64,000 nt of DNA from Erpetoichthys calabaricus (Eukaryota > Chordata > Cladistia > Polypteriformes > Polypteridae). The stretch spans positions 133,827,083 to 133,891,082 of the forward strand of contig NC_041399.2 in NCBI RefSeq assembly GCF_900747795.2. Reading direction: 5' to 3'. The position numbers were made by a program, and so were the translations under genes. Shown piece after piece: positions 21,961-33,938 of this stretch (positions within the stretch are counted from its first letter, which is position 1; each line of letters opens with the position of its first letter). A model generated the notes under the pieces. That model saw nothing but the letters and a program-made list of their open reading frames with translations, did not search any database and was not told the DNA's origin.

Positions 21961-24900
21961 GAGCAAAGGCTGTGAATACTTATGTACATGTGATTTCTCA
22001 GTTTTTTTAATTTTTAATAAATTTGCAAAAACCTCACGTAAACTTTTTTCACATTGTCATTATGGGGTGTTGTGTGTAGAAATCTGGGGAAAAAAATGAA
22101 TTTAATCCATTTTGGAATAAGGCTGTAGCATAACAAAATGTGGAAAAAGTGATGCGCTGTGAATACTTTCCGGATACACTGTATATGTATCACTCATGAA
22201 TGATGTGTCATTCTCCACAAGAGATCTACATGTTGGGAAATAAGTGTGATTTTTGGCAGAAAGCTGTGTTTTCCATAATTTCAAGTGTGTGGTGAAGGCT
22301 TTCACACTTTCATAAGCTGCTGTGATGAGCTGATCAGGGCCCTGGAGCTTCAAGTTAAGTATGTTTAGCTCCTGTGTAATGTCCACTAAGAAAGCAAGAT
22401 CCATGACCCATTGTTGATCTTCCAACTCAGGAACATCTATTCTGCAATCTGCCAGGAAATTTTTCATCTCTGTTCTCAACACAAAAAATGTCTTCAGGAT
22501 ATTTCCCCAGCTGAGCCAGCGCAACTCAGTAAAGTACATCACCATAAGTTGACTAAGTTTCTTCTAAAAAGGCTCTGAACTGGCGATGCTGTAAACTCCT
22601 TGACCTGATGTAATTAATACATTTCAGAACAACAGACATGGCATGTTCAAATTTTAAGCATTTGCTGCACAGTGCTTGTTGATGAATAATGCAGTATAAA
22701 AACAGACTGCTGGATCAGCTTTTACCTCTTCTGATTTTTTTTTGAACCAACGCTACCAGTCCATTTTGTTTGCCTGTCATGGATGGGGCTCCACGTGTGG
22801 TGATGCCTACCAGTTTGTTCCATGGCAAACCAGCACACTCAATCGCGTCACACAGAAGCTGATATTTATCATTGCCTGTGGTATGACCATGCATCGGACA
22901 TAAACTTAGCAATTCTTCAGTCACATCAAAATGAGAATTAACACCCCTAATGAAAATCGCTAGTTGAGTAGTGTCAGTTTTGTCAGTGTTTTCGTCATGC
23001 ATTGCCAAAAAGACTTTGCTGTAATTTCAAGCCTTTGTGTAGCTGCGTAGCTAGTTTTTCCCTCTCTTCTCCCTGATACATATCATACTGTTCTCCGTGT
23101 TTAGTCAAGTAATGATGTTTCAGATTATATTCCTTCAAAACAGTGACTTTTTCTTTGCATATACAGGTGGCATTTCCACTGAATTCCACAAAAAAATACT
23201 GTAATGTCCATCTTTCTTGAAATTGTCTGTGTTCAGCATCCACCTTCCTTTTTGGTTTGGATAAAGACATCTTTTTAATTGACAACCAAGCAAATAAATT
23301 ACAAAAAAAAAATAACTTGCTTTCTTTTTATCAAAAACTGCATATTTGCACCAAATGACAGATTGAACTGAAAGATTTATGTTAATTTGAAATAATTTTT
23401 TTAATTTAAAATTGTTATTTTTAAACTTCTTCGGTCTTAAATGAGTAAAAGAAGGAAGTAGGCGAAAATAGTTAAATAAATTTACAGTTCATGGGACGGA
23501 TTGCATTATTTTGTTGACTTCATATAGGGGCCGGTGGGAAGGGGGGCTGGGTGATTGAGACCCCTGCATTAGGATAAAAGGTCACATGCTTTGCTTTCAT
23601 GGTCAGAGTAGGCTTTTTAATTTTAGACCATTTAGTGTATTTATTTTGAAAACCCCTGTTATAATTGCAATGCATAACAGATCAGGTCAGGTTGGGGAGC
23701 ATCCACTGGTACAGCATGTTGCTGCACCCACCACACAATGAAACAGTTCGAGCTCCTGGTATGCAACTCCCCCTGGCAGATATGCGGTCCAGTCCCACCC
23801 TCCAAAAATGACCATCTATCTGCTGCATCCAAGTGTTACGTGGGTGTCCCCTTGGCCTGGTCTAGCCACTTGGGTCCTCAACATTGAGGATCCTGTGAAC
23901 CGGATCATCCTTGGGGAATCATGCCACATGACTGTAGTGCCATAACTGACGTTCCTTCACAGTGCAGGTAATGTGCCTCATTCGGGACTCCATGAGCAAC
24001 CGCTCTTTCGATACAAAGTCAAACCAGCTCTACCCAAGGATTCTCCAAAGAGGCACAGTACTGAAGGAGTCCAGTCCTTGTCTAAGGTCACTGGATAGCA
24101 CCCATGTCTCGTAACCATATAGCAAAATGGGAGGCACCAGGACTCTAAAGACTTGAACCTTCGTCCTTTTGCAAAGATATTGGGAGCACCACACACCTCT
24201 TTCCAGCGAACCTATGACCCCATATGCTCTCCCAATCCGTCTAATAACTTCATAGGAAGAGTCACCAGAGACATGAATGTCACTGCCAAGGTAAATAAAC
24301 CTCTCAACAAGGTCAACACTCTCTCTGCAGACAGACACACTGCTGACGGTCATTAATTGTTTTTTATCCAGGATACTCACAAGCCCAGGCGCTTAGACTC
24401 GTTGCTCAGTCTCTCGAGAACCCCAATCACAGCCTACAACATCACAGCATCGTCAACAAAGTCAAGATCAGTAAATCTGTCTTCACCAACAGATGCCCCA
24501 CAGCCGCTAGTCCCCACGACCCTGCCCAACACTCAGTCCATGTAAGCATTGAACAGAATAGGAGCAAGAACACACCCCTGATGAACCCCACAATCAACTG
24601 GAAAACACACAGAGGTTCTGCCTCCACTCTGCACAGCCCTCACAGTACCAGTGTACAGGCCTACCATGATATCCAGCAACTTTGATGAGATCCCACAAAG
24701 TCTCAGGATGTCCCACAGGGAAGCTCAATCAACTGAGTTGAACTCTTTACGAAAATCACCTCAGGCTGCAAAGAAACTCTGACCATATTCACATTTGTGG
24801 TCCATGACAACCCTGGATCCTATCGAGGATAACCCTAGCAAGGACCTCACCCAGCACAGAGAGCAATGTTATCCCCCTGTAGTTGCCACAAACCAAGCGA

Positions 24901-26712
24901 TCACACTCCCTTTTTCAGATGGAACTTGTCATCCCTGTTTTCCAGTCAGTTGGGATGACTCCCATCTCCCAAATAGAAACGATTGCTTGCAATGCCAGGA
25001 GGACAGCCTTACCACCAGCCTGCAGAAGTTCACCCCGGATACCACAGATCCCTGCAGTCTTCCCTACCCTCAGCTGGTTCACCCCCTGTGCAATCTCAGT
25101 GAGATTGGGTGGTTCATAGCTAATTGGAGGATCACCCTCAAGAACCGTGGATCTGGAGGTATCCAACGTCTTAGCCAGAGGATCAGCTTTAAAAAGGTGC
25201 TCAAAGTAGCCAGCCCAGTGGGTCACAACTGCAGTGTCATTTGTAAGGACCGTTCCATCAGCTGCCCTGACTGTGACTGTCTGAGAAGCCAATTCGGATG
25301 TGCATAATGCTTCGATTCCTTTCTATGCAGAATTTGCATCACCAGACCATAGATGGTGTGTCACTTGTTCACATATTCTTCTAACAAACACCTCATTATC
25401 TGCACTCAGAGCCCTTGTGACCTCGTGAGCCCTTGCAACTGTCCTTCTCTGTTTGCAGTACAGACTGGAGTTGCCATCAAGCCATGCACTGTGACTCCTC
25501 TTGATGATATCCAGGGTGTCCTGCGAGATGAAACACCTCCTTCTGGGAACACTGGTAACACCAACACAACCCTCACCAACCTTCAGGGTCTTATCACAGA
25601 AGGTCTCCCACATCACATTTGGATCAGCAGTCATACCCAAGACCATAAGTTCCTCACACAAACTGTGTGCAAACTTGTTAGAAACAGTCTGATCTTGGAG
25701 TCTGGCCAGGTCCAGCCTCATTTTCCTAGTAGGTGGTAGCCTACTAGACCTAAGCTGGATCTTCAGAGTAGCAACAACAAGTCTGTGTTCAGAATTCACA
25801 AACTGGGCACTTCTGTAGACTCTGCCATTTTGTAAGAGCCTCCAGCATCTGCCCAAGAGGATGTGATCGATCTCTTTCACTGCACCACCAGTATTGGAGT
25901 GCCAAGTCCAACAATGTGGCTCAGGGCGCTGGAACAAGCAATCCAGCAATCCACAGCCCCTGAACTTTTGAAAAGTCAAAGAACATTGAGCCACTTTCAC
26001 CATGGTCACCAGACCCATGGGGACCAACACAATCCTCAAAGCCAGCCCTGTCAGTGCAAGTGGTCTCATTGAAGTCACCCATGACCAGAGGAGCGTCACC
26101 TCGTGGGCACCCATCAACCTTTGAGCGAAGTTGCGAATAAAATGCCTCCCTCACCAAGACATCACTCACTGCAGTGAGACAACAGACAAGGCACCCAGGG
26201 AGTGCCTTAATCTGAGTCTCATAATATGGTCATTGAAAGGATTCACATTGGACACCATTGGAAGGAGCCGATCCGCCATGGCAAGAGCTAATCCCTGAGT
26301 ATAACAGCCATCAGAGCGACCAGACCAATAAAAGGTCTGGGGCCTCATGTATAAATGGTGCGTACGCACAGAAATGTTGCATACAAATGTTTCCACGCTC
26401 AAATCGCGATGTATAAAACCTAAACTTGGTGTAAAGCCACGCACATTTCCACGGTACGCAATTTCTACGCTCGGTTTTGCAGACTGGTGGCACCCAGCGT
26501 CAAAGCAGTGCTACTGTTCCTGTGTGGTCACCCTTTCTTTCTTAGACCCACATTCCTGACGCGGCTTTATAAATACACTGAAATTAACTGCATATTGTTT
26601 ATTAGTGTAATGCATCTGATTGTAATTAACCTGCAGCAATATAATGGTCCAGGGAATAGCCATAGTATTCCAAATACCATAACTGCTTTAGCGTTGTTAC
26701 GCTCACTGCATC

Positions 26713-26776
26713 TTCTTCTTCTTTCAGCTGCTCCCGTTAAGGGTTGCCACAGCGGATCATCTTTATCCATATTACT
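26713..26776 (-). mobile_element. 64-bp 5'-truncated LINE end
   Basis: On the minus strand it reads GATGATCCGCTGTGGCAACC and ends in (GAA)n. It is the extreme 3' end of the same LINE family as 46783-47603. It is flanked by a perfect 11-bp duplication, CTCACTGCATC (26702-26712 and 26777-26787). Confidence 0.88.
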
Positions 26777-27198
26777 CTCACTGCATCACTCGGAGTATTT
26801 ATATCACTGTATCTGAGTGGGGAATCACAGCAGCAGCTGATCGGAAAGAGAATTATCGGTATACAGTTTCAAGCACACACTACCTCAGCCAAGGCAAAAC
26901 GTTTCAGAGACTTCCCTGTACGGACTTCGCGGTTTAGAAAAAGTTTCATCCCAAGAACTCTAAATGCACTCAATCAAGTGCTCCTTGTAGAACTGTTTGT
27001 ACTTATAAGTACAATTACCTCACTGTAAACTTGCACTACAGTTATAATATTGCACAACCTGCGCCAATTTATAAAGTGCATATTTACGTATGATGACAAT
27101 ATTTTTAAGATGAAATGCAGTAAAATATGTTGATTATATTATACAGATAAAACTTTAACTTCATTTAAATAATCTGTATTGTTAATAATTAAACATGT

Positions 27199-27298
27199 GA
27201 GGACACGGTGCCGCAGCGCTAGCTAGTTCAGGGATAGCTCCTGCCTTGCGCTGTATTATTGCTGGTGCTGACGCGACACTGGAAGGATAGATGGATAG
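27199..27298 (+). mobile_element. 100-bp SINE copy with 15-bp target duplication
   Basis: The copy has a head GACACGGTGCCGCAGCGCTAGC and a (GATA/ATGG) tail with most of the body missing. It is flanked by AATAATTAAACATGT on both sides (27184-27198 and 27299-27313). Confidence 0.85.
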
Positions 27299-27957
27299 AA
27301 TAATTAAACATGTACTACGAAGATATTTCAGTGTTCCTTAAAAGTTTTGAAGAATCGGCGTTCTAAGCTTACAAATGGCTTCACGTCTAGTACAGAGCTG
27401 ATTGTGTGGCGATTGGGTATTTGGAGAAAGAAAAGTAAGGACAGGAATTGGAGGTTGGTATGTTTGAAAGGGACAGTACTTCTGTAATAAATTATTTCAT
27501 CGAAGGTTGCGTATGGCGTAGCAAGCCTCTTGCGTGAGACATGAACAAGCACCGCGCCACCGTGTTCCCATGTTTAATAACATGCTTTCATTCCTATCAT
27601 CATGAACAAGATATCACATATACATCTCAGTATTTTAATTATTCAGAGAATGTAATGTAATGTAATGGATTCTGTGTCCTGTCAGAGAAAGAGAAAGCCC
27701 GTTTAAGAAGCAAGTAGTGATTCACACACACAGAGCACATAGAAGATCAAATAAAGAACAAAGCATTTAATGTGCTACTTTAGTTACAATGGGATTTGAG
27801 AAACAAAATAAACGATTTTAAGAGGAAGTTTATGATGTTGTACTTTAATGACAAAGTAAACTACATGATTAAAGTGGAAATTTCGAGATTAAAGTTGACA
27901 TTTCGTGCTTTTTTCCCACTGTGTGCCTATTTCTTTCCTCTGTACCCTAATAAGCTT

Positions 27958-28197
27958 TCATATGACACTGAGACGGTGGGCTATGACTCGTCTTTTCAAG
28001 GCGACTTTGATATGTGATTTCTTTTTTATTTCGGGCACTGTGCGACTTTGTGAACTTGAGCTTTCGAGTTTCTCCGACACGCTATGCCACTCGATCAACT
28101 TTCTTTTGTTGATTATACCACTGTTTAAACCAACAAATAGTTCGTTTTTCCTTTGCCTCCACTTGGTATTTGCTGAAATTCTTATATTTTCCCCCAT
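27958..28197 (-). pseudogene. Harbinger-type Myb/SANT protein relic
   Basis: The frame covers roughly the helix-turn-helix of the Myb/SANT domain, ending in the conserved basic KRRxxAHRxS motif. It is followed by a stop and has no upstream continuation. It is too short to be a whole gene. Confidence 0.6.
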
Positions 28198-28820
28198 GCT
28201 TTTCCCATTGTCTTTTCACAGAAGGCTATTTATATTGATTTGTATATTCAAAGAGGCATAATTCTGGGAGGAGTTGGGGCAGGACAAGGCGCGTGCACGT
28301 GTGTTACTTTTCACGCTGATCGGGATTTATGTAGTGGAAGAACGTGGAAGTTTGCGTACGTACAGATTTCTGCATCTGGATTTTTCTGTGCGTACACACA
28401 TTCCCGCTTTTGTGCTTACGCCATGTTATAGTGTGAGTTCTACGCACGGCGTTATACATGAGGCCCCTGGTCTCTACAGAGATCTGGCCAGTCTCAGGTC
28501 TGCTCATTTCAGAGTGCCACCACTGAAATGCAGAGTTTACTAAGCTCCTCAGTCAGCAGAGGAAGATGATCATCATGCCAGAGAAACGAGATGTTCCACG
28601 CGCCTATGAGATTGACCAGCAGATTAGTGTAATGTCGGCTCAACTGCAGGGTAATACCAGATGCTATCTATGGACTAAGTGCCAACCCCTCAGATAGAGC
28701 TGTCGATTTTTAAGTCAGCTTATGTCTCCATACTCTCTTCTAGCCACAAGTAATGCCCAAAGAAAAATGCTTGTGAGCACAAATGGCTGAAAGTAGATGC
28801 CTGTGCAGAGTTACATGCCA

Positions 28821-29047
28821 TCCATCCATCCATTTTCCACCGCTTATCTGAAGTCAGGTCGTGGGGGCAGCAGCCTAAGCAGGGAAGCCCAGACCTCCCT
28901 CTCCCCGGCCACCTCCTCCAGCTCCTCTGGGGGGACCCCGAGGTGTTCCCCGCCCAGCCAGGAGATATAATCCCTCCAGCATGTCCTGGGTCTGCCCTGT
29001 AGCCTTCTCCCAGTTGGACATGCCCGGAACACCCCCTCTAGGGAATC
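28821..29047 (-). mobile_element. LINE 3' fragment with 10-bp duplication
   Basis: The minus strand encodes MFRACPTGRRLQGRPRTCW and EELEEVAGEREVWASLLRLL, a LINE C-terminus, with (CCAT)n at its 3' end. It is flanked by TTACATGCCA (28811-28820 and 29048-29057). Confidence 0.88.
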
Positions 29048-29057
29048 TTACATGCCA

Positions 29058-30292
29058 GGGTGAAGAATTATGAGATATGGTGGGATTGGAGTAGAGACTG
29101 TTCCTTTGTATCAGTAGTATTCTGATCAGTTTTACATGAGTGCTTAAGATAGTTTATGTGTTATAGTATGTAAATATCATATGATTTTACAATTTACTGT
29201 GGATGCATTGTAGTTGTGTATTTTGCAAGCTCTCTGAGCCAGTAGTCAATAAACTATACAAAAATAAACTAAATGAATTGAATCTGGTGGAAAGGTCCCT
29301 CAGGATGTGCTGGACATCACTGACTAGCAAATTCAAATTCAGAAACAGACTTCAAGATATGTCAGAAGTATTAAATCTGTAACCCTGGGAATTTCCTGCA
29401 AAGCAATTGTGAGTAAGAAAGTTGTTTACCAACGTGATTATCGCCAAGAAAAGTACATGAAAAATGAGTGAATTAGTGTCACTGTGTTGGGAAAACACAT
29501 ATGAGATAAAATGTAAGAGTACCCTGCAGAAACTCATTGCCTAAATATAAAATGGCCTACCGCTACTGTGCCTCCCTTCCAAGCACAATTTAATTTACAT
29601 TGCATTACCAAGGGAAGGAATGCCATTGACGATCAAACTAGGTCATCCGAAAAAGAAATTGTGTGGGAGTAGCTATATTTTAAGGGGATATCTTGCAGGC
29701 AGCCATGAAGATCAATGACACTCAGTGCATCACTGTGATCTGTGTGCCTAGCAAGTTTTACACTTGTATAATCTGCTTATGAAATATTATTCTGCCATGT
29801 ACCATATATTTGGTTATTCAGTTACATTGCTGTCTTTTTCTTTTTAATATTCATTCTTGCTTTTGTTTTACTATCTTTATTATGCTCTGTCTGACTGTGA
29901 GAAAATATTTTTGGGGCTCTGCCAAGAGAAACGCTGACAATGTTCTTTGTACTCAGTGATTTTTTTTTCTAGTTTGAAGAGGGGGAGAGATGAGCTCCTA
30001 GTTAGACCCTTGATTGGTTTATTGTATCAAAACAATATTAGTTTCAAGTTATAAATAAGTTATACCACACGCTAGCATTTGAGACCCCAGAACTTGTGGA
30101 ACTCGGACACACTGGAGCACTACAGCTTCTGACCTGCTTAACACTGGGACCTTTGAATTGCAGCCCTCCGTACCATTCCAACTCCATCTGACAACATCTG
30201 CATAAGATAACACTGAGATTCATGCTACATTCATGTCCATCAACTTTTATTGCTGGTCTCCCAGTAGGGCCCAAGTCTGAATTTGTATTCTG
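29058..30292. other. No gene or recognised repeat
   Basis: AT-rich sequence with only short chance frames. Confidence 0.45.
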
Positions 30293-30302
30293 AAAGATTA
30301 AT

Positions 30303-30887
30303 ATCCATCCATCGTCTCCCGCTTATCCGAGGTCGGGTCGCAGGGGAAGCAGCTTGAGCAGAGATGCCCAGACTTCCCTCTCCCCGGCCACTTCTTCTAG
30401 CTCTTCCGGGAGAATCCCAAGGCGTTCCCAGGCCAGTCGAGAGACATAGTCCCTCCAACGTGTCCTGGGTCTTCCCCGGGGCCTCCTCCCGGTTAGACGT
30501 GCCCGGAACATCTCACCAGGGAGGCGTCCAGGAGGCATCCTGATCAGATGCCCGAGCCACCTCATCTGACTCCTCTCGATGCGGAGGAGCAGCGGCTCTA
30601 CTCTGAGCCCCTCCCGGATGACTGAGCTTCTCACCCTATCTTTAAGGGAGAGCCCAGACACGCTGCGGAGGAAACTCATTTCAGCTGCTTGTATTTGCGA
30701 TCTCGTTCTTTCGGTCACTACCCATAGCTCATGACCATAGGTGAGGGTAGGAACATAGATCGACTGGTAAATTGAGCCTTGCGGCTCAGCTCCTTTTTCA
30801 CCACGACAGACCGATGCAGCGCCTGCATTACTGCGGATGCTGCACCGATCCGCCTGTCGATCTCACGCTCCAAATTAAAAAAAAAAA
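30303..30887 (-). mobile_element. LINE 3' fragment, longer copy of the same family
   Basis: The minus frame 30323-30718 reads MTERTRSQIQAAEMSFLRSV, EPLLLRIERSQMRWLGHLIR, GRPRTRWRDYVSRLAWERLG and EELEEVAGEREVWASLLKLL without a stop. The 5' end is truncated and the 3' end is (ATCC)n. AAAGATTAAT lies on both sides (30293-30302 and 30888-30897), a likely target duplication. Confidence 0.85.
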
Positions 30888-30904
30888 AAAGATTAATTAA
30901 TTAA

Positions 30905-31480
30905 AAGAAAGATTAATAATAACCATAATAATAATTAATTTCATTTATGTAGCGCTTTTATAGCTACTCATGGCACTTTACATAGATAGCGTGGAGCCAA
31001 TTCAATCACCACAAATGTGTAGCATCAATGGCAGCCATTCATGCAACAGCAAACTCGCCACATTTTAGCTATTAGGTGGTGAAGGAGTGAGAGAGTTAGG
31101 CAGCCATTTATAAACAGGGGATGATTAGGGGACTAGAATGGGCGACACTGTATTGGGCAATTTACCCAGGACATCAAGAAATACGTACCTCTTTTCGAAA
31201 GATGCTAAGGGATTTTTAATGGCCACCAAGAATCAGGACCTTGGTTTTATGTCTCATACAAAGGATGGTGCCATTTTTTCAGTACAGTGCCCCTGTCACT
31301 GCACTGGGAACCACACACAGACCACAAGGTAAGTGTCCCCTGACGGCTTCACCAACACCTCTTACAGCAGCAACCCAAGCTTTCCTGGTTGGTTTCTCAT
31401 CCAAGTTCTGGCCGGGTCCAAAAATACTTAGCTTTAGATGGATAACCTATTCTGAGGTGCAGGTATAGAAGCTGCTGTAA
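30905..31480 (+). repeat. Interspersed repeat with GTAGCGCTTTTATAG head
   Basis: It starts with (AAT)n and TTTATGTAGCGCTTTTATAG. It continues with stretches such as TTAGGTGGTGAAGGAGTGAG and CAGTACAGTGCCCCTGTCAC that recur in many fish genomes. It is probably a LINE 3' UTR segment. The class is not certain. Confidence 0.45.
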
Positions 31481-33935
31481 ATATACAATTAATATTTGTG
31501 CACTGATTGGTGTTTGTTGTTGCTGTGGTCATTTTTGTCCCTGTGGCTTTAAAGTGGCACTGTAAGCAGAAAACATTTCCATAGTGCTACTCCCAGCATT
31601 AGTCTGTTTATGGAGTTTAGCGGGACACACATCTGTAATCCATAATGTTAGCACAGTATCAAATAAGTCGTCTGATAACCTTGTCATTTCTAAAGTAACA
31701 CTTGGTTAAAGTCTTTTGTAAAATGTTAGTCTTACCGGTGATGTTAACTGAGCACAATGTCTGAATTGGGAACTCCAAAATGAGCACAACCATTACGTGC
31801 ATCAACACATTCAACTTGCTCAGAGAACCACAGGGTGTGCTTGATCTGCTCAAGAGAAGGGTAACTAAAAGGAGGAATAAACCTACCAACTCACTGAACC
31901 TGAGTGCAGTCAGTACAGCTGATAGGAACTTGAACTCGTATCACTCGTAACTATGAATTTTAAAATAGTATCATAAAAATAGGCCTGTGTCCAACAGAAA
32001 GCATTAGCTCCATGGAAGAGCTAGGATCAGTGATTAGTAATGCACAGTGGAAATATCACTCTGCTTATAGTGCTGCCTCAGACCCACAATGGAGACAAAT
32101 TAACCATAGAAAAGAAAAAGTGTGACACAAAAAAGTCATTTTATACTTTGCTTGTATTAAAATAATCCGTCAGTTTAGTTGCCAACTGGTTCTACCAGTA
32201 GACCCTAAGTGAATATCAGCAGGGTGAATGTTGCAGTTCAGACTGTATTTAAATGCATTAAATGCCATATTTTCCTACAGTATAATAGTGAAAAGTGTAT
32301 AATAAAACAAAAAGGCAAGCAATGTTACATAATAAGTAGAAATGAAATATATACAGTATATATTGTTCATAAAAGAATTAATATTTCATAAGTTGTTTTT
32401 GTGTATGAGTGGACAGTCTCTTGAATACACAGACCACACTGCTGTATTGAAAATTTGACTGAACTTCACTGCTGCTTACATTGCCATACAAAGCATAATA
32501 CCTGACATCTTACACTACACAAGAAATATATTCATAATTTATCAATCAGTGTCTTTGATCAAACAGATTGTCTGAGTGGCTCATTTTCAGCTGTAGCGTT
32601 TTCTCAGTTGTGATGTGGTCTGTAGGGGGCATGGTCTTGGTTTACTTTAACTATTGTCGTCGAGTGGGGGAACACACAAATCCAGAAAAGAAATGTTGGG
32701 GCATGCACCCCCTTTAATAAGTGAGTGATCCTACAAAATAAATAGTCGCACAATGGTGCAAAACAGGAGCAAAAACACTAATAAGCTGTAGTGCCTCAAG
32801 AAAAGGGGAGTCAAGCTCTGTAGATTGGTCAGGAGTTTAGTTCAGAGCTCTGTCCGCTGGTCTGCTCTTTCCTAAAATGCGACGCTTCTTTTTCAGCTTT
32901 ATAGTCCCTAGACCAGAAGGGATGGGGTCAGTTACCGTCATTGGGCATCTTTTCAGAGCTGTGGCTGGTAAAAAAGACAATAACATGTTTATATAGTGTA
33001 GTGAAATTGGCCAACACTGTGCAGGCTGGCCCTGCTCTTGCTGGGTACTCAAATCTTGCTTTGTTGGATGTGCATAATATAACTTCCCAAAATGAAAGGC
33101 AGTGGTGAGGGAAATAGACGAGTTTCCTTTTGTTAATGTTTTTTCAAAACTGATGTTAAACTTCATTATACATTAGGTTTTGCCACTGCAAAACTCACGA
33201 AAAGGAGTTTTGTAGTTTTAAACGTTTTTTGGGGAACTGAAAGTAAGATATATCTCTCCATAAGGGTTTGGGAACACCATACAGTAAACCTGTGTATTTC
33301 TCAGAAAATGGCCTTGACGAAAATAAACTGGGTAAGTAACTGTCTTTTGAAAATTCAACATTGCTAAACTCAACCAATGATGAGACAAAATCACATACTC
33401 TTTAGACAAAAGTTGTAGTCCAGCACAGCAATAAAACTGTAATCCTAATTAGTTGCGTAGAAAACACTGCACCTGCAGTCTTAGTTGAAATCCTGCCTTG
33501 GTTAGTGCAAAACTTACTCTCTGCTTATCCCTCTATTTGTTACCTGAAGTACGATTTCTCTCATCGTAGGACTTGGTAAGGACAAGATGATTTTCAGTCA
33601 CGTATTGATATGTAAGAATCGTGGAAATGAAGAAGGGCCGTCTGCCTCTTTGACTGTGTGCTTGGCCCTCAGAAGGGGGGGCTAGATATCAGTTATACAG
33701 AAACATAACCAGCACATTACTAGAAGCAGAGATCGTACCCACCTTTTGGGATTTTGTTCTTTTTTTGGATAAGTAATGTTTTTGGTGTTAAAAATAAAAT
33801 GTCATCAGTCATGTTTTGCTCTCATGATTTGGATCTAAAAAATTGCAAGAATTAATCTTACAAAAAAAAACTTTACTGGGACTCACCATTTCTGTAAGAG
33901 GAAGACACAACTTTGCAGCTCAGAGGCAGAACTAG
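31481..33935. other. No gene or recognised repeat
   Basis: Short chance frames only. No exon with convincing splice sites was found by eye. Confidence 0.4.
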
Positions 33936-33938
33936 ATA

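Larger units (their letters stand above)
20181..22181 (+). mobile_element. Tc1-like transposon inside the hAT, itself carrying a SINE
   Basis: CAGTGCATCCGGAAAGTATT at the left and its near-perfect inverse ending at 22181 are flanked by TA (20179-20180 and 22182-22183). The terminal repeats extend over about 150 bp. The transposase on the plus strand is broken by a SINE, by stops and by a frameshift. Confidence 0.93.
19539..23285 (-). pseudogene. hAT transposase, fragmented
   Basis: Reading from 23285 downward, the start MSIKKMSLSKPKRKVD leads into a BED/C2H2-like finger (CICKEKVTVLKEYNLKHHYLTKH split by one spacer). FIRGVNSHFDVTEELLSL (22715-23008) and LADCRIDVPELEDQQWV (22190-22545) follow. 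The C-terminal dimerisation block at 19539-20017 has FGSTYLCKKLFSNMNFNK and YRFTDANLESVLRV. The order matches the GTF2IRD2/ZBED-type hAT family. Frameshifts and three insertions make it inactive. Confidence 0.85.
18345..23566 (-). mobile_element. hAT transposon (Charlie/GTF2IRD2-like) with nested insertions
   Basis: The ends are CAGGGGTCTCAAACTC and its imperfect inverse at 23551-23566. They are flanked by a perfect 8-bp target duplication, CATTAGGA (18337-18344 and 23567-23574), diagnostic of hAT. The minus strand encodes a hAT transposase in pieces, from a zinc finger at 22995-23285 to the dimerisation domain at 19539-20017. A Tigger, a SINE and a Tc1 interrupt it. Confidence 0.95.
26339..28467 (-). 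mobile_element. PIF/Harbinger-like element inside the LINE
   Basis: The inverted ends GGGGCCTCATGTATAA and TTATACATGAGGCCCC are flanked by GGTCT copies (26334-26338 and 28469-28473). The minus frame 27958-28197 reads RKNELFVGLNSGIINKRK and SHIKVALKRRVIAHRLSV, matching the Myb/SANT-like DNA-binding protein that PIF/Harbinger elements carry beside their transposase. No DDE transposase was seen. Size is 2.13 kb. Class assignment rests on the SANT relic. Confidence 0.7.
23680..28750 (-). mobile_element. LINE, split by a Harbinger-like element
   Basis: Minus frames read, from high to low coordinate: an endonuclease end (HCWTWHSNTGGAVKEIDHIL, then SEHRLVVATL, 25323-26117); the RT start (GKTAGICGIRGELLQAGGKA, 24915-25292); and the C-terminal domain (ERFIYLGSDIHVSGDSSYEV, then PILLYGYETWVLSSDLRQGL, 24030-24380). 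The core fingers and palm are heavily decayed. The 5' part continues at 28468-28750 beyond the insertion. The clade is not assigned. Confidence 0.8.
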
